From assembly GCA_032622095.1 (NCBI GenBank), contig CP136069.1, positions 108,838,278 to 108,902,277 of the forward strand: DNA of 64,000 bases. The letters run 5' to 3'. Below are positions 34,991-46,040 of this stretch, piece after piece. Each line of letters starts with the position of its first letter. Positions within the stretch are counted from its first letter, which is position 1. Below the pieces are notes generated by a model. The model ran no database searches, had not been told where the DNA came from, and worked only from the letters and a program-made list of their open reading frames with translations. A program made the position numbers and the translations under genes. The DNA is from Siphonodentalium dalli (Eukaryota; Mollusca; Scaphopoda; Gadilida; Siphonodentaliidae).

Positions 34991-35498
34991 CTATTCGTAA
35001 AAAAAACGTGCTCGAGAGCAATCAACAATGGGCTGCATACACAACCAAAAGGCAATTAATACATTAATCATGTGGAAAATGAAGGACTTTATCTAACGTC
35101 AATGAAAGGTTCCTTCATCTTTGGTGTTAGATTTTGACAGGCTGCATAGCCAAGTGGTTAATAAAACTTCTGCAATAACTTTTGTGGGAAAACAAAGGAC
35201 TCCATGTCCTCAACACTATAACATTGCAACTATTATTATTATTAATATTATATTTTCCCATGCTAACAAATTAGCAAATGCAAATTTTTTGCCCTCAAGC
35301 AACGAATTTACAATAACTCCAGTGAGTCTGAAGAAATCTGCTAGTGGTCAAATAGGCAAAATACTCTTCAGAAAAACACCGAATATAACTACTCTGACCC
35401 AAACATATTCCGAACCTTGTTTACCAAAGCTGCAATGTCCCCAATGGCATGAAAGTGCAAAATGTTGTATTTAAATTATGTTCAGTTTCAATTATGTA
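34991..35498. other. Intron sequence, no gene; isolated tRNA box-A-like motif
   Basis: TAGCCAAGTGGTTAA at about 35148 resembles a tRNA A box, but no B box follows at the right spacing and no cloverleaf forms. Otherwise unremarkable. Confidence 0.35.
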
Positions 35499-37316
35499 CC
35501 GGTGTAACAGTTTATCTCCCCCCCCTGGGTATCTTCCCCCCCGCCCTGGGTATCTTCCCCCCAACTCATATATTTTTTTTCCCTCACTTATTAGCTCAAC
35601 TTTACTTTGTAAAGTTTGAGCTATTGCCATGGCTTTGTCGTCTGTCGTCCGTGTGTACGTGTGTGCGTGTGTGCGTGTGCGCGTGTGTGCGTGTGTACGT
35701 AAGGCGTCAACAATGCAGGCTACAGGTCGTACCTTTGATCGGATCATTATGAAATTTGTCATAGCTGTTGACATCAACATTTAGACCAGAATTATTAATT
35801 TTGGGGTCATTCGGAAAAAAAACATGGCCGCCAGCAGCCATCTTTGATTTCAAAATTCAATCCATTAGCACGGGCTACAGGCCGTACTGTTCGTCTGATC
35901 ATCATGAAATTTGTCATGAATGTTAATATTGACATGTAGATGGGAACGAGTAATTTTGGGGTCATTCGGCCAAAAAACATGGCCTCCAGCAGCCATCTTG
36001 GATTTTACTCTTTGTATGACTAAATTCTTTAGCACGGGCTGCAGGTCGTACCTTTAGTCTGATCATCATAAAATTTGTCATGGATGTTGATATTGACATG
36101 TAGATGGGAACGAGTAATTTTGGGGTCATTCGGCCAAAAAACATGGTCGCCAGCAGCCATCTTGGATTTTACTCTTTGTATGACTAAATCCTTTAGCACG
36201 GGCTACAGGTTGTACCTTTAGTCTGATCATCATCAAATTTGTCATGAATGTTAATAATGACATGTAGATGGGAACGAGTCATTTTGGTGTCATTCGGCCA
36301 AAAAATATGGCCGCCAGCAGCCATCTTGGATTTTACTCTTTGTATGACTAAATTATTTAGCACGGGCTGCAGGTCGTACCTTTAGTCTGATCATCATAAA
36401 ATTTGTCATGGATATTAACAATGACATGTAGATGGTAACGAGTAATTTTGGGGTCATTCGGCCAAAAAACATGGTCGCCAGCAGCCATCTTGGATTTTAC
36501 TCTTTGTATGACTAAATCCTTTAGCACGGGCTACAGGTCCTACTTTTAGTCTGATCATCATAAAATTTGTCTTGAATGTTAATAATGACATGTAGATGGG
36601 AACGAGTCATTTTGGGGTCATTCGGCCAAAAAACATGGCCGCCTGCAGCCATCTTGGATTTTACTCTTTGTATGACTAAATCCTTTAGCACGGGCTACAG
36701 GTCGTACCTTTAGTCTGATCATCATAAAATTTGTCATGGCTGTTGAAATTGGAATGTAGATGGGAACGAGTCATTTTGGGGTCACTCGGACAAAAAACAT
36801 GGCCGCCAGCGGCCATCTTGGATATCAAAATTTAGTCCATTAGCACGGGCCACAGGTCGTTCTGTTCGTCTGATCATCATGAAATTTGTTATGGATGATA
36901 ATATTGACATGTAGATGGGAACGAGTAATTTTGGGGTCATTTGGCCAAAAAACATGGCCTCCAGCAGCCATCTTGGATTTTACTCTTTGTATGACTAAAT
37001 TCTTTAGCACGGGCTGCAGGTCGTACCTTTAGTCTGATCATCATAAAATTTGTCATGGATGTTGATATTGACATGTAGATGGGAACGAGTAATTTTGGGG
37101 TCATTCGGCCAAAAAACATGGTCGCCAGCAGCCATCTTGGATTTTACTCTTTGTATGACTAAATCCTTTAGCACGGGCTACAGGTTGTACCTTTAGTCTG
37201 ATCATCATCAAATTTGTCATGAATGTTAATAATGACATGTAGATGGGAACGAGTCATTTTGGTGTCATTCGGCCAAAAAATATGGCCGCCAGCAGCCATC
37301 TTTGATTTTTACTCTT

Positions 37317-39376
37317 TTTTTTTATTTTTTGTTTTTTGTTTTTTTGTTTTTTGTTTTTTGTTTTTGTTTTTGTTTTTTATATTATACATTTATATTATGT
37401 ACAGAACAATATCTGATAACAACGATTGCATAAATATATAGACGGGAATGGTGGGGGGGGGTCGACATTCGTACACAACTTACACACTCCTTGCACACAC
37501 ATTGATATATTAATAACATTGTATGCGTACATGTATACACGTGTATATATATATATTTATGCCAGTTATATTCTGTCTCAAATTTGTTCATGAACTTTGG
37601 ACTGGTTTGCCGAATGTCAGATTGTAAACTCGGACTATTTACTATTCAAGATGATTATGTTCCCTGCTAAGTTAGTTATGTGTGTGCCCTGTTGTTTGTT
37701 GCATGGCTTTCATTAGGTCCCCCCACTCGAGTTGGAAATTGTTCAGATCGTCGGAGTTCAGTGCAATATATCGATACGATTTATATCGTAATTCAAATTC
37801 TCGAATGAGTAATTTCAGAGAGAGTTCGTCGGGGTTAAATTTTGTTTTATACAGATAATATTTCAGAATTGATAGTATAAGAAAGTTTAGTTTGTTGTTT
37901 TTATTGTGAGCACCAATCCCAAAAAGAATGTTTTTCCGAGAAAGCGAGATTCCCAGTTGATAGCGATCTAGCCAGGCCTGAGTGGTATTTACAAACGTTC
38001 TTACAAATGGACAGTCAAAGAAAATATGCGAAATTGATTCGTTTGCGACGTTGCATCTGAGACATAGACCGTCTGACCGAATTCGCATTATGTTCAAAAG
38101 TCTGTTTGTGCCTATAATTCTAGTCAGTATTCGGTATTGAAACCAGCGTAGTTTTGTGTCGACTAATAGTTTGAAGGGTGATGAACATATATGTTTCCAG
38201 TGAAGGGAACATCTTAATTCATTTTCCCATTTCATTTGCGACGATGATTGTCCTATTTTAGTCGCTTTTATGAATTCGTCGTAAAAATTTCTGCAACCTC
38301 GCTCATTCTGAAGTAGTGATACTATATTTTCAGGAATGATTGGATTTTGAACCCTGACGATAGTTTGATCGGTCCGTTTTAATAACCTATTAATTTGTCT
38401 GTTTAGGCCGTGTAAAGTGATAAAGTTTGTGGTGATATTGTTCTTAGTTCTAAGAGTTTCGATGGAATGTAGCTTATTGTCTTCGGTGAACATATCATTT
38501 ATGAATGTTATGCCTTTGTCCTTCCACTCAGCGACGTCTATCATTGAGTCGTCGATCAACAATTCATCATTGTTCCAAATTGTCTGCGTCATGCCGCATC
38601 GAGGCTCTTTACTTTTTATGTCCAGAAAATTACGCCAGGCTACAAAGACGTCACGCCAGAAAGGATTCCCAATAGTCGACTCGCATCTTTTTACATATTT
38701 TGAACCATATGTCGCAAATAGAGGGTCATTTATTATTTGTTTTGGTGCCAAATTTCTCCATTGAGTTGTTTTCGTTATGCACCTTCGAATCCATGTTATT
38801 TTTAATGAGTCGATGAAATATTTTAGGTGCACCATTCTTAAACCACCGTTTTCATATTCTTCGCACAGTTGCATTCTTTTTATTCTATCACGTTTTCCAT
38901 TCCAAATGAATCTGAACAGAATGGTATTCATTTCGTCTATGAACTTTTTATCTGGATTTGGCAAAGCTATAAATAAGTGAACAAATTTTGGTATTAGAAT
39001 AGATTTTATCAAAGTAATTTTACCAAGTGGTGTTAAGAGTCTATATTTCCATTTATTTATCGATTTCTTTAATTCATCAATCTTCCCCATGTAGTTGAGT
39101 TGCAGAGTCTCTGTCGGATTAGTGCAAAATTTTATACCTAACAACGTGAAAGAATTTGATACCTTAATGTGACAATTTGGGATTGGTGCCAATCCACAGT
39201 TCTTTTTTGTCCCCAACCAGACAATTTCACATTTATCAATATTAACTTTCAAACCAGACATTCTGGCAAACAAGTCCAATACATTAAGAACTTCACGGAA
39301 GCTAGTATCGCTACCATCAAGAATTAGTGTGGTGTCGTCAGCATATTGGTTAATCTTGTACTCTGCCCTACCGAGT
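37317..39376 (-). mobile_element. L1/Tx1-like LINE, 5'-truncated, inserted in an F1 unit
   Basis: Minus-strand element with a long open frame, a ~290-bp 3' untranslated region and a tail of AAAAAC-type repeats (37317-37380). It lies within the F1 phrase TTTTACTCTTTGTATGAC. TTACTCTTT is present on both sides (37308-37316 and 39378-39386), a target duplication of about 9 bp whose exact length is blurred by the A-rich tail. Truncation falls within the reverse transcriptase. Confidence 0.9.
37672..39376 (-). CDS. LINE ORF2 C-terminal part: reverse transcriptase end and C-terminal domain
   Basis: About 570 residues open without stops. The start codon available lies in flanking F1 sequence, so the frame simply runs in from outside. 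The LINE part begins near LGRAEYKINQYADDTTLIL, the reverse-transcriptase motif with catalytic YADD. It goes on with MSGLKVNIDKCEIVWLG and TLLGIKF, then the thumb and a long C-terminal region. A zinc-knuckle pattern CX2CX8HX4C (CLRCNVANESISHIFFDC) near residue 470 is typical of L1-clade ORF2. The closing YLYKTKFNPDEL-type helix resembles Tx1 elements. Fingers, palm start and endonuclease are missing, so it is inactive, but its open frame implies recent insertion. Confidence 0.9.
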
Positions 39377-41639
39377 GTTACTCTTTGTATGACTAAATCC
39401 TTTAGCACGGGCTACAGGTCGTGCCTTTAGTCTGATCATCATAAAATTTGTCATGGCTGTTGAAATTGGAATGTAGATGGGAACGAGTCATTTTGGGGTC
39501 ACTCGGACAAAAAACATGGCCGCCAGCGGCCATCTTGGATTTCAAAATTTAATCCATTAGCACGGGCCACAGGTCGTACTATTCGTCTGATCATCATGAA
39601 ATGTGTCATGGATGATAATATTGACATGTAGATGGGAACGAGTAATTTTGGGGTTATTCGGCCAAAAATCATGGCCGCCAGCAGCCATCTTGGATTTTAC
39701 TCTTTGTATGACTAAATTATTTAGCACGGGCTGCAGGTCGTACCTTTAGTCTGATCATCATAAAATTTGTCATGGATATTAACAATGACATGTAGATGGT
39801 AACGAGTAATTTTGGGGTCATTCGGCCAAAAAACATGGTCGCCAGCAGCCATCTTGGATTTTACTCTTTGTATGACTAAATCCTTTAGCACGGGCTACAG
39901 GTCCTACTTTTAGTCTGATCATCATAAAATTTGTCTTGAATGTTAATAATGACATGTAGATGGGAACGAGTCATTTTGGGGTCATTCGGCCAAAAAACAT
40001 GGCCGCCTGCAGCCATCTTGGATTTTACTCTTTGTATGACTAAATCCTTTAGCACGGGCTACAGGTCGTACCTTTAGTCTGATCATCATAAAATTTGTCA
40101 TGGCTGTTGAAATTGGAATGTAGATGGGAACGAGTCATTTTGGGGTCACTCGGACAAAAAACATGGCCGCCAGCGGCCATCTTGGATATCAAAATTTAGT
40201 CCATTAGCACGGGCCACAGGTCGTACTGTTCGTCTGATCATCATGAAATTTGTTATGGATGATAATATTGACATGTAGATGGGAACGAGTAATTTTGGGG
40301 TCATTTGGCCAAAAAACATGGCCTCCAGCAGCCATCTTGGATTTTACTCTTTGTATGACTAAATTCTTTAGCACGGGCTGCAGGTCGTACCTTTAGTCTG
40401 ATCATCATAAAATTTGTCATGGATGTTGATATTGACATGTAGATGGGAACGAGTAATTTTGGGGTCATTCGGCCAAAAAACATGGTCGCCAGCAGCCATC
40501 TTGGATTTTACTCTTTGTATGACTAAATCCTTTAGCACGGGCTACAGGTTGTACCTTTAGTCTGATCATCATCAAATTTGTCATGAATGTTAATAATGAC
40601 ATGTAGATGGGAACGAGTCATTTTGGGGTCATTCGGCCAAAAAATATGGCCGCCAGCAGCCATCTTTGATTTTACTCTTTGTATGACTAAATCCTTTAGC
40701 ACGGGCTACAGGTCGTGCCTTTAGTCTGATCATCATCAAATTTGTCATGGCTGTTGAAATTGGAATGTAGATGGGAACGAGTCATTTTGGGGTCATTCGG
40801 ACAAAAAACATGGCCGCCAGCGGCCATCTTGGATTTCAAAATTTAATCCATTATCACAGGCCACATGTCGTACTGTTCGTCTGATCATCATGAAATTTGT
40901 CATGGATGTTAATATTGACATATAGATGGGAACGAGTAATTTTGGGGTCATTCGGCCAAAAATCATGGCCGCCAGCAGCCATCTTGGATTTTACTCTTTT
41001 GTATGACTAAATTCTTTAGCACGGGCTACATGTCGTACCTTTATTCTGATCATCATAAAATTTGTCATGAATGTTAACAATGACATGTAGATGGGAACGA
41101 CTCATTTTGGGGTCATTCGTCCTAAAACATGGCCGCCAGCAGCCATCTTGGATTTTACTCTTTGAATGACTAAATTCTTTAGCTTGGGCTACAGGTCGTA
41201 CCTTTAGTCTGATCGTCATAAAATTTGTCATGGATGTTAACGATGACATGTAGATGGGATACAATCATTTTGGGGGTCATTCGGCCGAAAACATGGCCGC
41301 CAGCAGCCATCTTGGATTTTACTTTTCTCTTCATGTCTATAAACTAGTATTAGACATTCAACTTTCCACATTCCTAATCGCTCCATTGAAATTATTCCCT
41401 TTCCAAGTTGAGCTACAGTGTCATTGACACTTTCATTTTATATTATTATGGTAAGAAATGCCGAGAAAACTATTAAAAATAATTTTTTTGAAGTTTAACT
41501 TAACCCCTCACACAACCCAATAGCATAAATATGTCAAAATATTACCTTACGATTTTATCGTTTATTTTGCTTTTTATTGTCATGAAATGGCGAGAAATTA
41601 ACTTTATATGAGAACAATTTAATAGAGTAAGAATTTGGG

Positions 41640-41704
41640 GTGGGGGGGTGGGAGATACCTTACCGTAATATAAAATAAGTGAGGGAAAAAATGTATATTC
41701 CACC

Positions 41705-41742
<38 letters not shown>

Positions 41743-41760
41743 GATACCCAGGGGGGGAGA
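41640..41760. repeat. G-rich tract including 35 consecutive G
   Basis: A run of 35 G lies at 41707-41741, with further G-runs at 41639-41649 and 41751-41757. It is inside the right inverted arm of the TA-flanked element. The left arm has the matching C-runs at 35518-35565. A possible G-quadruplex region; length may be affected by sequencing error. Confidence 0.85.
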
Positions 41761-41778
41761 TATTGTGTTACACCGGTA

Positions 41779-42179
41779 CGTATGTTGTACTCACATGGAT
41801 ATAACCGTTATAACACTGTAGTGTGGTCATGGTACGCAAAAAAAGGGGTTGACCCAGAAGAAATTGGTAAAGAAGCGATCTCTGTGTCATTCAACGCGGG
41901 AGAATCTCTGCTACAACATATCCAAAATCCGCTAAGTTTTTGCCTAATATCTTAAAGATCAATTCCTGTTGTTTGATAATGGTTCAGACTGGCGACATTG
42001 ATTAGGCTTATTCATGTTAATCCATCATTGGAGCAATGAAAGATACCATAAATGGGGTCCTAGACTCATCTACACCCTCAAAAATTTGATTTTACAGAAC
42101 GCGGTATAAAATTCCACAAAAATCGCCATTGGGATTCCAGTCATATATCAACAAGCAATGGACAGAACTGTACAATGTA
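41779..42179. repeat. Non-coding, with an ~80-bp block repeated downstream
   Basis: GAAGAAATTGGTAAAGAAGC ... ACATATCCAAAATCCGCT (about 41855-41935) recurs diverged at about 42318-42398, inside the neighbouring inverted-repeat element. No gene. Confidence 0.5.
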
Positions 42180-45100
42180 AGTTGGGCATACCATTATCTA
42201 TAAATAATCCAATGCAATGAAACCCAAATTGGCGCTTTATCTTAAAATGGCTGCCAAAATGGCGGTCAAAATATGGAAAATGGCAGATATTTAGAATGGT
42301 CGTCAGAGGGTTAGAACCAGAAGGAATTATAAAGAAGCAGTTTTGTTGTCATTCGACGCGGAAGAATCTCGTGTATAACATATCCAAAATCCGCTTTGGG
42401 CAAAATACAGAATTCAAGATGGCGCCAATAATAATGAAAATGGCAAATATGTAGTTATTCACGAAAACCCATTCGACAAAACGCCAATTCGGCACCAATA
42501 CACATCATTGATTGAAATCAATGTTTTTTGTGGGTATGAGTAGCCAATCACGATTCAAAATGCTAAGATGGCTACCAAAATGGCCACCGAAAATTGTCGA
42601 AATTTAAGTTCTGCTCAGAGGAATGCCGAAACAACACTTCGGTTGTGAGCTAACGATGACAGACCTATTAAGCGTGTTGCCAATAATCTACTACCACAAT
42701 CAGTTCAGCCCAAAATGTTCCAACTAAGCAGTATCTACTGCAGGATACAACACGATGTCCACTTATTACGAGGGACTATCTGGAAATTAATTAAAAAGAC
42801 ATTAAATTGCTACGAATCTGGATTATTTGAAAACACAGTGTCAATATTTCTACTTATAACGACTATTCGGAACATCAAATATATGGGCATCGGTGGTCTA
42901 GTCCGGAAGCATCATGCTCTAATGTGTTTTCCAGTGCTGGCGAAAGTGAAAAGGACAGGAGGGAAAAGCGAATAATCTGGGGTTTACTTAATTGGTTGGC
43001 AAGTTGGTTATCCGAGCTGGGGAGTTTCAAAGTAAAATTATTTTCTTCAATATCAAGAGGAAATAAGAAAATTCGCACGTACATTGTATACCCTTCACAC
43101 TCCATGTGACAATTCCGTGTCATGCGATTGTGGGTATATACATGTGGATAGAAACATTCCAGTAAATATATAGACGCACCGATATCTTCTACACATTTAG
43201 TGAATTATTTCATCAATGATATGTAGACACAATGTGCGCCACGGCTGGATCTGACCCATAGGCATAAAGGTATCAACCATTTAGCTTGATGAACTGGTAT
43301 TTCAAGGTTGTCATTCGATAGAAATGCCACATGAACATGGTGATTAACAACATGTTTGTCTAAGAAATGTGAACAATGAACATATTATTTTCCGGATGCT
43401 AGACAATCAAACTGCCACATAAGGCGTTCATCCATGCTCATCAGAGCACGAAATATGTGCAAATTAATGACACGAAAACTATTTCTTGCGGACGACGTAC
43501 TCTAGACCTACATCCAACTTCATTTCCTATTAACTTTTATTGTTTGTACGGACGGTTTCGAGGTTTGAAAATCCCGCTTGTCCAAACTTCCACATACTTA
43601 CGAAGTCGATGTGTAAACAATGTATGGGGATAGTTTCTTCATACATATATGTATTTGGCACACGTATTTTCTAGAACATAAGAGATCACCATTTACCGAA
43701 GAGTTGATATCTGGGAAGAGATCAGAGTAAAACTACTTTTCTTACATGTCGAAATGGGGAATCCATGGGCTACATTTAGTTCCAGCTTGAAACTTGAAAA
43801 TGATGGCCGAGCCCGAATAGTTAATATTTCGTCGCATCAGTGCTATAATGTAACCCACATTTTCAATTTTCTGAGAAAATGAAGGTTGAAGTTTTTAGAC
43901 AACATTTCTCCTAATGTTGACAAAGCATGACGTATTGTTGTATTTATCCCAATGAAAACTGACATTAGCTGTTCATTGAACCACATATTGTTTTCTGTTT
44001 ACTCCCTCGTTTCCTTTTAATAAGCAATAGCTTGTTTGGAGATATGACATTTTGCGTATGCCAGCGACGATTCGTTTCCGTGCTATAATGAAGTTGTGCT
44101 AATAAATGCAGATTAAGCTAAATATGGTGGCAATCGCATGTGTCTATGAACTAAAAAGTGCCTATTCTACACTATGAAAATTCACCCATGTGCATCATCA
44201 TACAGAAATGTGTGGAACAATCACAAAAATTTAAATCACCAAATGATCACGTGACTAACATGGAGATACTACCATATAGCACACATTTTAGAATTCACAA
44301 ACACAAAACAGAAGTCACGTGGACAACCTGAAGCGTCCGATTGGCTGCTGTTGGACATACGACCTCATGGCACGAATAATTGTAAAGATCGCTGGAGATA
44401 CGACATTTGCTTCACTGGTTTGTGCGAATATTTGTCATCCAATGCAAAGACAGTTTGGCCCATCGGATTGGATTTTTTCTCACCATTCGAATGGTATCAA
44501 ATACTCATTTCCCGCCATAATGGAGTTACGACATTATAGCACTGATGCGTCGAGATTTTGTCAACCCGCGGGAAGCCACCAAAAGATTGAAAATAAATAG
44601 TTTTGATGTATATGAGCCACATACATGTATATTAGCCAACTATCAACTGCATCCACCACTCATATCTTCCATTATGTGATAAGCTGGGCAGACTCTACCA
44701 TTTTGGTTTTGGAAGCCATATTAGATAAAATTTATTGTTTCTTTTGGTCTATTTCAGATGGAATGTTCACAAATAAAAGAAACGATCAATTATTTTGTAG
44801 ACAAGTTCTGCTCATCCCTAAATATCAAATGTGACCAGAACCCCAAAGACGATTTTGGTTAAATTTCATACCGCATTCGTTATAACTTATTAGTGAAGGA
44901 CCGGAGTAAACTATGATCTAATCTATTAGACATGTCATTGCTTTAATGATCAGTTGACACGATCATTGAAAGAATATACCCATTGTTCCCAGTTCAGAGA
45001 GCAACAAGTGATAAACAGAAGTGATAGAAAATAGTATTTTTCACATCGGGTGGCCATTTTGGCAGCCATTTTTGGTACTGATTTTTAAGTTTTTACATAG

Positions 45101-45312
45101 AGCTAGCATAATGGCATCATAAAGAGGTATACATTCGTATTTATTCAGTCAATTTTATTCATCAACCACTACTTATAATGGATTGAATGACACTGTGATC
45201 AATATCCGCCATTTTCCATATTTTGACCGCCATTTTGGCAGCCATTTTGAGACAAAGCGCCAATTTGGGTTTCATTGAATTGGAGTATTTATAGATATTG
45301 GTATGCCCAACT
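42180..45312. mobile_element. TA-flanked element with ~110-bp inverted repeats, 3133 bp
   Basis: Ends are AGTTGGGCATACCATTATCT and, inward from the right, AGTTGGGCATACCAATATCT. The arms stay closely matched for about 110 bp (GAAACCCAAATTGGCGCTTT, AAAATGGCTGCCAAAATGGC). TA lies outside each end (42178-42179, 45313-45314). The interior has scattered AAATGGC/GCCATTTT motifs and no transposase frame. It is probably a non-autonomous Tc1/mariner-like or fold-back element. Confidence 0.8.
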
Positions 45313-45314
45313 TA

Positions 45315-45610
45315 GGGAGCGTCTCAAAAGTCTTTGCGGAATCCGCAAATATTTTCCGAAACGTCGAGATTTCCGCAACGCTATCGTCTGAATTTTTCCG
45401 CAAATGTTCCGAAAAATGCCATGAGTTTTCCGCAAAATTACCGAAACGTTACATAAAGATTTCCGCAAACGCCATGAGTTTTCCGCAAAAATTACCGAAA
45501 CGTTAAATTGAGTTTTCCGCAAAAATTACCGAAACGTTAAATAAAGAATTCCGCAAACATTCCGCAAAGTCCGTAACGTCGACATTGCGAAAAGTAACTT
45601 TCCGAAAACG
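45315..45610 (+). repeat. Degenerate short repeats TTTTCCGCAAAAATTACCGA
   Basis: About eight irregular units of 25-40 bp built from TTTCCGCAAA and ATTACCGAAACGTTA. It begins immediately at the right end of the element before it. Confidence 0.8.
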
Positions 45611-46040
45611 TTGAAAATTCATGATTGGGGACTGGACTCCTCGTCGGAAGTAAATTTCGCCGGAATGGACATTTCGCCGAAAGTCATTTTCGACGGAGTG
45701 ACAGTTCGCCGGAATATTATAATCCCGTAATTAGTCATTAGTGAAGACTGATTGACAACGGTATTATAATCCTGCGAACTGCTAATTAGTCATTAGTGAA
45801 GACTGTTTGACATAGGTACTATGAAAACAAACTTCGGGCTTCCTTCCTGGCACGTGTGATTATTACCATCATTTGTGTTTTACGCACAATACTGTTACCT
45901 GAGGTGTGTTCATATTACAATTCACCCGAAGCCATTCTTCCTTCCTAGCACGTGTGATTATTACCATCATTTGTGTTTTACCGACAATACTGTTACCTGA
46001 GGTGTGTTCATATTACATATTACAATTCACCCGAAGCCAT
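45611..46040 (+). repeat. Two tandem duplications (~50 and ~107 bp)
   Basis: AATTAGTCATTAGTGAAGAC and following text occurs twice (45728 and 45783). The block from CTTCCTTCCTGGCACGTGTG to AATTCACCCGAAGCCATT also occurs twice (about 45839 and 45946). Units are nearly identical. Confidence 0.82.

Larger units (their letters stand above)
35593..41434 (+). mobile_element. F1 element with tandem array, split by a LINE
   Basis: Head hairpin TAGCTCAACTTTACTTTGT with partner, GTGTGCGTGTGTGCG run, F1 units, and the full 3' end. Units belong to the TTAGCACGGGC subfamily seen at 13.3-16.6 kb. Large blocks are duplicated: 35962 and 36937 lie 975 bp (six units) apart, and 36937 matches 40301 once the LINE is left out (about 1300 bp, eight units). 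Confidence 0.85.
35499..41776. mobile_element. TA-flanked element with long inverted repeats, host of the F1 array
   Basis: TA at 35497-35498 and 41777-41778 bounds inverted ends CCGGTGTAACAGTTTATCTC and, inward from the right, CCGGTGTAACACAATATCTC. Both continue through C-rich CCCTGGGTATCT blocks and TTTTTTCCCTCACTTAT. The arms exceed 100 bp. The left arm is cut by the F1 array at 35593-41434 and resumes as TTTATATTATTATGGTAAG. The interior right of the array (41435-41640) has no coding frame. TA duplication suggests a Tc1/mariner-like mechanism. A related left end occurs at 63407. Confidence 0.78.

Noticed and set aside
35148-35165. tRNA-like A box (TAGCCAAGTGGTTAA).
   Set aside because: No B box at the proper distance and no acceptor stem or cloverleaf can be formed.
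42715-43123. Overlapping open frames on both strands inside the 42180-45312 element.
   Set aside because: No domain, no codon signal and no splice structure; they fit chance frames.
44319-44600. Open frame containing MARIIVKIA, resembling MAARIIAKLA in the next exon of subunit H.
   Set aside because: The similarity stops after about nine residues, there is no acceptor at the right place, the usual flanking residues are absent, and it lies within a TA-flanked repeat element.
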